From JACMLC01 sp963817025 (GTDB lineage Bacteria; Acidobacteriota; Blastocatellia; Pyrinomonadales; Pyrinomonadaceae), in assembly GCA_963817025.1 (NCBI GenBank), contig CAWFML010000003.1, positions 1-64,000 on the forward strand: a stretch of DNA of 64,000 nucleotides. Reading direction: 5' to 3'. Below the pieces are notes generated by a model that saw only the letters and a program-made list of their open reading frames with translations, had not been told where the DNA came from and made no database searches. Below, piece after piece: positions 8,499 through 17,479 of this stretch (position 1 is the stretch's first letter; each line of letters opens with the position of its first letter). Position numbers and translations under genes: made by a program.

Positions 8499-9821
8499 AT
8501 GTTAGAGCATCCATCGTCTCAGAAGTTGGAGCTATACCAAAGGCGAGCCTTAGCGCCAAACCTCTTTCTCTCCATTGACAGGCACGTTCGCGCCTGCTCT
8601 TTGTGCTACGAGCAATGCTATTCGACGGGCAGGATGAAGGAAGACTATGAGGCTCTGCTGGCCTCATTATTGCCCGACCCCGATGACGAAGCCTATCACC
8701 TGACGAAAGCGGAGGTGGCTGGCTACCTTCAGAAGAATCTGGATGACGTTTCCCTTGAGACAGCCGAAAGCCACCTTGAAGTCTGCGCCGAATGTGTGCA
8801 GGCCGTAGAAGATTTGCGCGCCGCATCCCCTGCCACATTCACGCTTGCCACTGAGACCGTCGGTAGACAAGAAAACGGATACGGACATAAAAGCGGCGCG
8901 GGCATCTTTGCTTTCTTCACTGCTCTGAGCCGTCCAGTCCAGTTTGCCTCTCTCCTGCTGCTGGCTTTTGCTTTAGTCTTGATGACGATGCTTCTCATAC
9001 GCAGCAGAAACGGTCATCCATCACAACCCGCCGAAGATGTGATGGCGAATCAAAATAACCGGAACACACCTCCGCCGAACTCTCAACAAGATCAGCCCCG
9101 GCTGGCAGATAAAGACGCCACAGGTATCAATAGCAATCAGACTGCTACTGCTCCTGATAATGAACCTGCTCGCGCCGGTGAAACGAGTGGGACTCAGGAT
9201 GATGTTGCAGGGATGGAGAAATTGTCGCCCGCTTCGCACCGTGCAATCGTGTCGGCTTTGACAACTCAAAGACTTGAAAGGCCAAAGGTACTGGCCGAGC
9301 TTAATGGAACGAGCGGCACGCTCTTAAGCGAATCCGGTGATGGCCTTCCGTTTCGCCTTCTTAGTCCGGTGGGCAAAGTGGTGCAGAGCAGCAAGCCGGC
9401 ATTTCGCTGGCAACCTCTGGCCGAGGCGTCGAGCTATGTGGTCACTGTCGTGGACAACAAGCTGAACGAAGTTGCCACGAGCGAGCCACTCACCTCGACG
9501 AAGTGGAGCGCGCCCGTGCAACTCAAGAGGGGCGGCATCTATTCGTGGCAAGTTACCGCCCTCAAAGACGGCGAGCAAATCGCTTCGCCCGTCATGCCCG
9601 CCCCGCAGGCCAAATTTCAAATTCTAGACCAGACCAGCGATGAAGAATTGAAACGAGTCAAGCGCGCATTTCCAAATTATCATTTAGGCTTAGGCATACT
9701 TTATGCGCGTGCGGGTTTGCTGGACGAAGCCGAGCGAGAGTTTCAAGCGGAATTGAAAGCGAACCCACGCTCCGCATCTGCGCGAAAACTTCTAGCCAGC
9801 CTGCGGTCACTCAAACATTAA
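8499..9821 (+). CDS. Membrane anti-sigma factor with two zinc motifs and extracytoplasmic TPR tail
   Basis: 440 residues. Two H-x3-C-x2-C zinc anti-sigma motifs lie in the cytoplasmic part: HVRACSLC (H29, C33, C36) and HLEVCAEC (H92, C96, C99). One membrane helix is at about 147-167 (FASLLLLAFALVLMTMLLI). The outer part has a low-complexity linker, a fibronectin-like sheet domain (PAFRWQPLAEASSYVVTV, about 300-375) and a TPR-like helical end (LGILYARAGLLDEAEREF). The start codon is 5 bp behind the sigma-factor stop, so the genes are co-transcribed and probably translationally coupled. It should hold the sigma factor at the membrane and release it on an outside signal sensed by the beta/TPR part. 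Two tandem zinc motifs are unusual for one anti-sigma protein. Confidence 0.8.
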   Translation: MLEHPSSQKLELYQRRALAPNLFLSIDRHVRACSLCYEQCYSTGRMKEDYEALLASLLPDPDDEAYHLTKAEVAGYLQKNLDDVSLETAESHLEVCAECVQAVEDLRAASPATFTLATETVGRQENGYGHKSGAGIFAFFTALSRPVQFASLLLLAFALVLMTMLLIRSRNGHPSQPAEDVMANQNNRNTPPPNSQQDQPRLADKDATGINSNQTATAPDNEPARAGETSGTQDDVAGMEKLSPASHRAIVSALTTQRLERPKVLAELNGTSGTLLSESGDGLPFRLLSPVGKVVQSSKPAFRWQPLAEASSYVVTVVDNKLNEVATSEPLTSTKWSAPVQLKRGGIYSWQVTALKDGEQIASPVMPAPQAKFQILDQTSDEELKRVKRAFPNYHLGLGILYARAGLLDEAEREFQAELKANPRSASARKLLASLRSLKH

Positions 9822-9936
9822 GACGGTTAAAGTTTATTGCAGGGCTTCTAACAGTTTTAGCGCCCATGCAAAAGCTTATAGGAGAGATGCTAAAGCAATT
9901 AGCGTATCTACTAAAACTTGTAGCTTCGCTTCTTCT

Positions 9937-12900
9937 CTATTTTTCGTTGCCTATCAAAACAAACCCAGCCCAGTAAGCCGGATGGTTATATTGACCGTGA
10001 AGCAGTTTCAACGCCGCATCCCTGAGCGCTTCGGCTTTTGTCATGGCGGGTTCGCCTGCTTGCTTCCGGCGCAGTAGATTGCGATGGAACTCAAGCATTA
10101 AATCGGTTGTCCGTGCGGAGTCCACTTTCCACTGGCTAACGACCACCGTCGGGCATCCTGCGACGAACAGTGCCCATGACATTCCAATCATTCCTTCCCC
10201 GGCCCCGACGCGCCCTCTCGCCGTCTGGCACGCGGACAGCACCGCCATCTCTGCCGTCAAATCAAGCTTCATTAATTCCCATGCCTCCAGCAAACCGTCT
10301 TCCTGTGCTTTATCTCCGGCGCGTGACAACATGATGCGCGAGTACATCGGATTACGGTCATCAAGTACCGCGTGTGAAGCAAAGTGTAAGAGCAGGTATT
10401 TCCCTGCTTCTGCTTTCACCTCTTCTTCTGTCGCTTTGTCTCCGATGAGTACCTTGCTTCTGGCACGGCCATAAAGTTGTCCCAACGTGTTGACCTCTCT
10501 TTCCGTGTGCGGCAGTGGGCCAAGCAGCTCATCTCCGCGCAGTGTGCTGACCTTCACTACTTTTTCCCCGTTCAGCACAGGATTGCCCAGCGCCAGCAAC
10601 TCCGGTACAAAGTTGCCGGAGAGCGAAGCCTCTGCCCCTGATTTTCTTGCCGCAGGAGGCTTCGGCACCTTCCTGTCCATTTCGCGCAGCACACTGAACG
10701 AGTGTGCATAGGACAGTGCATAGTCTTCTAACAGGTATCCCTTCTGGCCGCGATACAAAGCCTGAAAGGGAAGCTCCCACAAAGGCCCGTCTGGAACGAT
10801 GATTAATTTACTCACTCCTTGCAGTTGCTGCTCGGCAGGTTTGATGAGCAGGTCATAGAGCTGGCGCGCAGGAGTTTTTACTGTCAGGTCACGCGCGGCT
10901 ACCCGGCGGCGGAAGCTCTCTGACAGCCTGGTTAATTCCTGAGTTTTGAGGTTGAGAGGATAGATTTTCAGCGTCACAGGCTGGCCGTTGCCCTGCTTGA
11001 CAGCCTTCGTGATGACGAAGAGATAGGAGTTATTATTGCCAACCACGTATTCAAGCAAAGCAGTCCTGTCATCAGGCAAGAGCTTTGCCGCTTCGTCAAG
11101 CGTGAGTGTGTGAGCCTGACCCCGCCTCACTTTCAACTCAGGATGCGCGGCATAGAGGCTGAGTTGAAAATTTTCATATTCGAGGCGCGTCTTTTCCAGC
11201 CGCGCCGTCAATTCTGCCAGCTCAGTCGAGATAGCGCCGGATTTCAGACGCGAAATTTGTGTGTTGAGCGCGCCCATTTCGGCGGTCAACTCACGGTCTC
11301 TGGCGAGTTCCTCACTGGTCATGGCTTTCGTGATGTTGACTCTGCCACTGCTCAGCACGTCGAGCAGCACGCGGCCTTTCGCGCGTTCCGCATACAGCAG
11401 GGCTTGAGCCGCATCCTGTTGCTTGATGAGCAAATCAACCATCTCGTAATAAGGCGACACTTTGTCTTCAAAGAAGCGTTGCTGTCCCGGCTCACCTCCG
11501 GCTGTCTGCCCGCGCATCTTTTCGATAATCGCAATCGCTTCGAGGAATGACTGGCGCGCCGGATCGAATTGGTTGAGGGACATCTGCGCCCTGCCCATCG
11601 TCGTCAAAGACTGCCATAAGACAGTCGTATGGTCGCTTTGACGGGTGCGGGCAACAGCGCGGCTCGCGTAGTCGAGCGCCGCCTCGTACTTGCCGAGGTC
11701 TCGATAATTGTTGGAGATATTGGTCAGTGAACTGGCGATGACATGTTCGTAATCCAGCTCTTCCGCTATCTTGTAGCTCTGCTGCAAGACCTCCAATGCC
11801 CGCGTGTTATTCCCCTGCTCGCGATAAATAGTCCCCATGTTATTAAGCGAGCTGGCGATGTTGGTTTTCTCTCCCAGCTCTTCATGTATCTTCAGGCTCT
11901 TCTGCATGAACTCCATCGCCTGCACGTAGTTTTGCAGCGCATAATGAACGTTCCCGATGTTATTTAAAGCGGCGGCAATGTTGGATTTCACTCCGATTTC
12001 GGTGGCGAGTTGTAAAGCTCTCTGATAAAACTCCAAAGCCTGCTCGTAATTTCCGTGCTCGTAGTAAATCAGCCCGATGCTGTTAAGCACAGCTATGATG
12101 CTCGGTTTTTCTTCCAACTCTTCATACATCTTCAAGCTCTTCTGGCGCATGTCGAGCGAGCGCGCCAGGTCTCCCTGAAGCATGTGCACGCCGCCGATGT
12201 TATTCAGCGCGTGAGCGACGCCGGATTTGTCGCCCAACTCTTCGGATATTTTCATGGCGCGCGTTTGATACTCCACCGCCTGCGCGTAATCGCCCTGATA
12301 AAAGTAGATGCCGCCGATGTTGCCGAGGACGGTGGTGAGGCCAAGCTTATCTCCCAGCTCTTCGCGCAACTTCAAAGTCTTGAGATATATTTCCAGCGCC
12401 AGCGCGGGATTGCCCTGCTGCCGATGGACGACCCCGATGTTGCTCAAGGCCCGCGCCATATCAACTTTGCTCCCGGCCTCTTCCGCCAGTTTGTAGCTGC
12501 GCTGGTATGACTCCATCGCTTTCGTGTAATCGCCCACCATATAATGCGCGTTCCCCGCGCCGGCTAAAATCAGGGACGCGCCTGTCTTATCATCAAGACT
12601 TGTGGCGATGCTCAAGCCGATTTCATAGACGCTTTGCGCCTGTGCAAACTTGCTTTGTCCGAAGAGAGCTTTGCCCTGCTTGTTCAGTTCTCTGACCAGC
12701 GTGGGCGTCAGTCTCTCCGCGTTGCTGCTGATGAGCAGCTTGCGCTCTTCCTCATTCTTCGCCGCCAACAGGTCTGCCGCGAAATCCTCTTCACCTGAGA
12801 CATAACGCGAGACCTTCCATCCCGCGCCTTCCTGCACCACCTGCATGATGCGCGTCATCTTGCCGAACCCGTCAGCAGGCTTGCCCGTTTTGGTATTCAA

Positions 12901-13236
12901 CGCGCTCACTTCGACGACGAGTTGAACCTTTGCTGTACCCGTGTGAGTTGCTACCTTTCCGATGTCCAGCTTTTTGACTTCGATACTGTGATTGTCGTCG
13001 AAAGTTGATTGCAGGCTCTTTCTGCTGGCCGCGAGGTCGCCCGACTGCTCGCTCCATAAAGCCATCAATCCTTCGAGGTCTTCTTTCTGGTATGCGGCAA
13101 AAAATCTCTCGATGAGGGTGTGAATCGCCGCCGCGTCATCCACTTGCGCCAACACCGGCAAAGGTCTGAGACCCGTTAGACAAACAGCCAGACACAAAGA
13201 ACAGATTGCTATCACGCGATACTTCAGGCGAGGCAT
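9937..13236 (-). CDS. Exported TPR-CHAT domain protein (putative caspase-like protease)
   Basis: 1099 residues, starting at an ATG with GAAAGGAAG upstream. A Sec signal peptide (cleavage near VLAQ, ~31) is followed by an NTF2/SnoaL-like domain (~32-150). Ten kinesin-light-chain-type TPR units of 40 residues come next (~175-580), then a helical linker. The C-terminal CHAT domain has the catalytic histidine in LLHFASHAV and the cysteine in VLSACQTARG, so the Cys-His dyad is intact. CHAT proteins are relatives of caspases and separases; most work inside cells, but this one carries an export signal. It is convergent with the sigma/anti-sigma operon, with only 115 bp between stops and no clear terminator. 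The substrate is unknown; the TPR solenoid would choose it. Confidence 0.85.
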   Translation of the reverse strand: MPRLKYRVIAICSLCLAVCLTGLRPLPVLAQVDDAAAIHTLIERFFAAYQKEDLEGLMALWSEQSGDLAASRKSLQSTFDDNHSIEVKKLDIGKVATHTGTAKVQLVVEVSALNTKTGKPADGFGKMTRIMQVVQEGAGWKVSRYVSGEEDFAADLLAAKNEEERKLLISSNAERLTPTLVRELNKQGKALFGQSKFAQAQSVYEIGLSIATSLDDKTGASLILAGAGNAHYMVGDYTKAMESYQRSYKLAEEAGSKVDMARALSNIGVVHRQQGNPALALEIYLKTLKLREELGDKLGLTTVLGNIGGIYFYQGDYAQAVEYQTRAMKISEELGDKSGVAHALNNIGGVHMLQGDLARSLDMRQKSLKMYEELEEKPSIIAVLNSIGLIYYEHGNYEQALEFYQRALQLATEIGVKSNIAAALNNIGNVHYALQNYVQAMEFMQKSLKIHEELGEKTNIASSLNNMGTIYREQGNNTRALEVLQQSYKIAEELDYEHVIASSLTNISNNYRDLGKYEAALDYASRAVARTRQSDHTTVLWQSLTTMGRAQMSLNQFDPARQSFLEAIAIIEKMRGQTAGGEPGQQRFFEDKVSPYYEMVDLLIKQQDAAQALLYAERAKGRVLLDVLSSGRVNITKAMTSEELARDRELTAEMGALNTQISRLKSGAISTELAELTARLEKTRLEYENFQLSLYAAHPELKVRRGQAHTLTLDEAAKLLPDDRTALLEYVVGNNNSYLFVITKAVKQGNGQPVTLKIYPLNLKTQELTRLSESFRRRVAARDLTVKTPARQLYDLLIKPAEQQLQGVSKLIIVPDGPLWELPFQALYRGQKGYLLEDYALSYAHSFSVLREMDRKVPKPPAARKSGAEASLSGNFVPELLALGNPVLNGEKVVKVSTLRGDELLGPLPHTEREVNTLGQLYGRARSKVLIGDKATEEEVKAEAGKYLLLHFASHAVLDDRNPMYSRIMLSRAGDKAQEDGLLEAWELMKLDLTAEMAVLSACQTARGRVGAGEGMIGMSWALFVAGCPTVVVSQWKVDSARTTDLMLEFHRNLLRRKQAGEPAMTKAEALRDAALKLLHGQYNHPAYWAGFVLIGNEK

Positions 13237-13764
13237 ATGAGAACTTCCTTTCGAGAAACATTCATAGGGTGGATGGGAAGAGAGGTCTTAATCACTTCAG
13301 AATTACTCAGGCGATTATCCCTATGCTCTTTTACTGCTAAATGCACCTGCGAATCAAAGGAATAATTCAGCCCTCTTGCAAATGTACAAACAAATTTACT
13401 GCGACTACAAATAAATTCGCAAACTGCTATCCAGCTATCTCATAAATGCCAGTTAAGGAACTTAAGCAGCGTATTATATTAAGAATATTTCGACCTGCTA
13501 CATCGTTTCAGGTGTTTATGAGATGGCTTCCAGCTATCTCAACAATCGCTAAATGGAGAATAGCCAATGAGAACACGTATGCCGGCAGTGATACTTTTCA
13601 TGAGCAACTTTTTCTGCGTAAGCTTCGGAGCAATAATGTCTCAGCAGCAGCGCGAAAGTCCGGGGACAATAAACGGCGCAGAGATTGCGGACGGATTGCC
13701 ACAAACAGACGGGACGCATCAGGCGACGCATCAGGCATAGACAAACAAACTGCTGCGTTTCAAA
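13237..13764. other. Intergenic region upstream of the CHAT gene
   Basis: Holds the minus-strand promoter of the TPR-CHAT gene and an AT-rich segment around 13330-13500. A plus-strand open frame of 159 codons (13446-13925) crosses it and runs into the opposite gene; it has no ribosome site or family features and is not called. Confidence 0.4.
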
Positions 13765-13802
13765 AAGACAAGGGCGTAAGTCTCCACTCGCGCCCTTGTC
13801 TT
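13765..13802 (-). terminator. Rho-independent terminator of the subtilase gene
   Basis: A 12-bp perfect stem (13765-13776 with 13791-13802, core CAAGGGCG) and a 14-nt loop. Read on the minus strand the stem is followed by a run of T residues. It lies 25 bp past the stop of the minus-strand gene at 13827. Confidence 0.8.
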
Positions 13803-13826
13803 GCTTGTTTTCCCAAACAGATTTTC

Positions 13827-15671
13827 TTACTGCCCAAATCGCTGTCGATACTCAATCGAACTCGTGAACGCGTCTATGAGTTGATTGATTCCATTTTGGT
13901 TCGCCGGATTGCCGTGGTTGTTTAAGACGCCCAGCCAGAATTGGAAACCGCTGTCGCTGCCGGACACAGAGCGACGCAAATACATCTCATAACATTTATG
14001 CACGAACTGCGCGTTGTCGGTCAGTTGCGTTCCGCCATTCGTGAAAAGCGACGGATGAGCCGCGACGAAGAAGGCGCGCGACACGTCTATGCGTTTTTGG
14101 TGTGTGCAGCCGTTGTTGTCATTAAAACCTGCCCCGCACGTTCCAGTGATGTTGCCCGTCCAGAAGTTTAATCCGCCTTCATCCGGTTCGGGTTCGTTGA
14201 CGAGGAAGTCTGCGTAATGCTGCCAGACGAAAAACCTTTGGTTGTCAATCGGGTTTGTCGTTGTCGGCAGCGAGCCAGTAAAGAGCAGGCGATTGTCCGA
14301 GCCGGAGCCGATGGTGTTGAGCTTGCTCAAGCTCGCGTTGCTCTTGATAAATTGGGCCACTCTGTCAGGACAGGTTGAGATCATCCCGCCGATGAAGGGC
14401 GAACTCCCGGCGATGGGATACCAAGCGCACATGTCTGTGCCCTGACGACCCTGCAAATACAGGGCGACAGCCCCGGCCACGTGCGGCGAGGCCATAGATG
14501 TGCCTGATGCAAAGATGGCATCATTATCATGGCTAGTCCCGGCAGAGAGGACATTTTCGCCCGGCGCAAAGATGTCCAGAATTGGGCCAAAGTTGGAAAA
14601 GAAAAAGCCGTTCGACTGCGCGCCCTGATCGGTCGGGCCGGAAGCTCCGACAGTGATGGCCGGGATGACACGCGCCGGAGAGATTGTGCTGGCGTCCACA
14701 GCGCTATTGCCTGAAGCGATGACATAAGACACTCCGGCATCAATGGAAGCCCTCACGGTATCGTCAAGTGTTTGATTAGCTCCGCCGCCCAGACTCATAT
14801 TCGCCACCTTCGGGACAGAAGGATTGGCGTAATGCTCATTCGTGACGAAATTAACTCCCGCGACGATGGCATCGAGCGGGCAGCCATAAAGCGGACTATT
14901 ACTACAAACTTTAACGGAACGAATGGTCACTCCTTTAGCCACACCGTAGGTTGCCCCGCCGATTGTGCCTGCCACGTGAGTTCCATGACCCAAACAATCG
15001 TTATTCGTTGAGGTGGGTGTGCAAGTCGGCTCAAGAGCCGGGTGGATAAAATTAGCGGCAATCGAAGCACGCCCGCCGAAGTCCGCATGAGTCATCCTGA
15101 TGCCGCTATCTATCACATAAGCCGTGACGCCCGCGCCCGTCGCGTTGTAAACATACTGACCATTCAGAGGCAGCGACATCTGGTCCACGCGATCCAATCC
15201 CCACGGAGGATTGAACTGAATGGCTGACGGGTAAAAAGTCCCAACCTGTTCCACATACTTGACCTGTGGATTTCGACTGAGAGCAATAGCTAAGGTTTCG
15301 CCTGGCAGTTCAACGGAAAAGCCCTTGAGCGCGGTTTCGTAAATGAAGTCCACTTTTCCGCCATAGAGCTGCGCGAAATCTCCGGCAATATCATTGACCT
15401 GCGCCCGCCGCGTCCGGGCCGTTGAGCCGGAGACGACATTGTCTTTGAGTACGACGATGTACTTGTTCGGAATCGCCCTTTCAGCTTTGCGGAATTTTGC
15501 CTGCGGCTCAAGCGAATCTTGCTGCGGGCGCACGCGCGAAGTCAGAAGCGGCGAAAACTCAGGCGGATAGCCTTTGCTCTCGCTTGTGAGTGATTGACCT
15601 GTCGTTAATACAGGGACTAATGCGAAAGCGAAAATGGATAGCGCAATGAAATAAATCTTGAAGCTTTTCAT
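13827..15671 (-). CDS. Secreted subtilisin-like serine protease (S8) with DUF4214-like tail
   Basis: The ATG at 15671 is preceded by GAGAGGAGAG and opens a signal peptide (MKSFKIYFIALSIFAFALVP), giving 614 residues; the longer frame to 15797 lacks both. Residues ~68-145 form an inhibitor I9 propeptide (NKYIVVLKDN). The catalytic triad is D188 (VIDSG), H229 (GHGTHVAG) and S392 (GTSMASPHVAG), with oxyanion N322, as in proteinase-K-like S8A enzymes. Several cysteines in the catalytic part suggest disulphides. From about 470 the chain has the same second domain as the metalloprotease at 5397-6842 (RFFVWQHYADFL, RIDVSRAFF, ending SIEYRQRFGQ). It should act outside the cell or on its surface. It has its own terminator. 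Confidence 0.92.
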   Translation of the reverse strand: MKSFKIYFIALSIFAFALVPVLTTGQSLTSESKGYPPEFSPLLTSRVRPQQDSLEPQAKFRKAERAIPNKYIVVLKDNVVSGSTARTRRAQVNDIAGDFAQLYGGKVDFIYETALKGFSVELPGETLAIALSRNPQVKYVEQVGTFYPSAIQFNPPWGLDRVDQMSLPLNGQYVYNATGAGVTAYVIDSGIRMTHADFGGRASIAANFIHPALEPTCTPTSTNNDCLGHGTHVAGTIGGATYGVAKGVTIRSVKVCSNSPLYGCPLDAIVAGVNFVTNEHYANPSVPKVANMSLGGGANQTLDDTVRASIDAGVSYVIASGNSAVDASTISPARVIPAITVGASGPTDQGAQSNGFFFSNFGPILDIFAPGENVLSAGTSHDNDAIFASGTSMASPHVAGAVALYLQGRQGTDMCAWYPIAGSSPFIGGMISTCPDRVAQFIKSNASLSKLNTIGSGSDNRLLFTGSLPTTTNPIDNQRFFVWQHYADFLVNEPEPDEGGLNFWTGNITGTCGAGFNDNNGCTHQKRIDVSRAFFVAAHPSLFTNGGTQLTDNAQFVHKCYEMYLRRSVSGSDSGFQFWLGVLNNHGNPANQNGINQLIDAFTSSIEYRQRFGQ

Positions 15672-16356
15672 CAGTGACTCTCCTCTCTCCTGGATTGAGC
15701 CACCGCCGCAGCTTTGAGACAGGACTGTCTCTCCAGTCAGTTGCATCCTTATCCCAAAGCGCGGCGGAGGTATTGTTGTCAAAAGCTCCGTCATCACTTG
15801 CTAGCGGAGACGGAACTTTCTCATCTCATCGAGCTTGATTTAGCCAGCAGACACACAGAAAATTTTCTCTTTCTGTTGAGACACAGGCGATTCAAATTTT
15901 TAAGTATTCGGACGCCTTACACGCCGTTCAAAATAGCTGGACGTGAAAGTTTCAGATTTATTCCTACCGGATGAAAATTACTTTTCAGCCAGCTTGACGA
16001 ACTTGATGGAGGCTCTCAGAGCGATGGATAAAGTTTTAGCGGAATGCATATCAGAAGGACTGACGGCAAAGTGTGGATTTACTGCCAAATGCCACTTCAA
16101 ATCAAAGGAATGATTGTAGTTGGTTTAAGAGCGTGGAAAAAAATTGTAGGGCAGTGGTAATAACTCCTAAAGGTCTGCGTCCTATATCAATCAGATGGAT
16201 ATCGTATTGGTTTGCAAAAGAAACATTACTGCTGCCATCAAGTCATCCTTCCCCGCGCGCCCGAGTGACGCGCGGCGGCGGACGGAGGCGTGCGCCCGCA
16301 GGGGTTCCGCGCCCTTCCGAACTGAACCTTAACCGAACGAATTGGAGGCTTAAATT
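15672..16356. other. 685-bp divergent intergenic region
   Basis: Holds promoters for the subtilase (minus) and the secreted repeat protein (plus). Composition changes sharply at about 16240: AT-rich before, very GC-rich after, which marks the left edge of a compositionally distinct block ending near 17340. No RNA gene or repeat was recognised. Confidence 0.4.
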
Positions 16357-17226
16357 ATGCGTAGATTTCTCAAACACGCCCGCGCTTTGTGCATAGCGCT
16401 GACCTTTACCGCGATCATGATTGGTCTGGTTCCACTGCCCGAGGTCAAAGCTCAGGCGGGAACCACCCCTATCCCGGTCACACTTTATCGCTGGCGCGTG
16501 TCTAACTCAAACCTGGGCTACATGCTCCACCAATCCCTCTTAGCCGGACAGAACCTGGGCTACACCAACGAGGGGTCGGTCTTCCAAACTTTTCAACCGG
16601 GCGCGCTGACAGCCGGGATCATCCCCCCGCAGCCGCCGGGCTACACGCCCGCCCCCGGGAACCCGTTAATCCCCATCTACCAGTGGAGGGTCGTCCAGAG
16701 CGGGCGCACCTACTACTATTACTCCGGCCCGAATTTCGGCGGCGGCCCCGGCTACTACTTCGAGGGGCAGCTCGGCTGGGTGCTGCCCGCCAACTACCAG
16801 CAGGGATCGGCACTAGACATTAACGGACGGCCTATCCATGGCGCTCCCATCAACTACTACTACAGCACATCGAAAGGCTACTGGTACACGACCTTTCGCC
16901 CCGAAATCCCACAAGCGGTCAACGGCTCCTTCCCCCACAGCTCTTACGTCTTTCAGGGCGTAGGGTTCCAGCTCCCGTTGTGGGATCAATCGCCCGGGTT
17001 CGGGAATCCTCCTGAGTTTGCCTTCGTGCCGCCGCCCCCGCCGCCAGCCTGCGACCCGGTCGATGAGCAGGCTTGCTATAACAACGGCGGCTCGTGGAAT
17101 CCGAACACCTGCTCATGCAACTTCTTCAACCCGGACCCCGAGCCTTGCCGGCCCGGCATGATCTGCGAGGCGTCCTCGCCAACCCAGCGGACGGCGAAGC
17201 CGGCGACCGCACCGCCCCTCAAGTGA
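16357..17226 (+). CDS. Secreted protein with three YRWR-type repeats and Cys-rich tail
   Basis: 289 residues with a Sec signal peptide (ALCIALTFTAIMIGLVPLP, cleavage near VKAQA). The mature part has about three related ~50-residue units that start with IPVTLYRWRV, IPIYQWRVV and APINYYYST. They are rich in Tyr/Gly and recall the beta-trefoil/DUF5648-like repeats of surface proteins, though I cannot name the family with certainty. A proline run (PPPPPP) leads to a short tail with seven cysteines (CDPVDEQAC...CSCN), probably disulphide-bonded. Codon choice is strongly GC-ending, unlike both neighbours, which suggests recent transfer or high expression. No enzyme motif is visible; a surface or adhesion role is a guess. 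Confidence 0.7.
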   Translation: MRRFLKHARALCIALTFTAIMIGLVPLPEVKAQAGTTPIPVTLYRWRVSNSNLGYMLHQSLLAGQNLGYTNEGSVFQTFQPGALTAGIIPPQPPGYTPAPGNPLIPIYQWRVVQSGRTYYYYSGPNFGGGPGYYFEGQLGWVLPANYQQGSALDINGRPIHGAPINYYYSTSKGYWYTTFRPEIPQAVNGSFPHSSYVFQGVGFQLPLWDQSPGFGNPPEFAFVPPPPPPACDPVDEQACYNNGGSWNPNTCSCNFFNPDPEPCRPGMICEASSPTQRTAKPATAPPLK

Positions 17227-17298
17227 GCGCGCCCGTTCCCTAACACGGGTTGAGCCGCGTCACCTGTGCCCCAGCAGAGGGGCATCGGACAGTAGCCA

Positions 17299-17340
17299 GT
17301 GGCAAGCCGGAAGCACCTTCGGGCGACTCCGGCTTGCCAC
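17299..17340 (+). terminator. Hairpin downstream of the secreted repeat protein
   Basis: A 13-bp perfect stem (17299-17311 with 17328-17340, core GGCAAGCCGGA) and a 16-nt loop, 73 bp after the stop. No T tract follows, so it may be a factor-dependent terminator or a transcript-stabilising hairpin. Confidence 0.5.
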
Positions 17341-17479
17341 CGGAAAGACGCGGGAACAAAGACGTACCCCTGCGAACATTAAAATCCTTTTCGGCAATGT
17401 GAAACAATATCATGCTGATTTGGAAAGATGGTTGTTCTTGTTATTTCACAATTTCCAGATTAGGCCGCCTTGATAGCTG

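Noticed and set aside
13446..13925. 159-codon plus-strand frame before and into the subtilase end
   Set aside because: It overlaps the terminator and the 3' end of a firmly supported minus-strand gene and has no coding features of its own.
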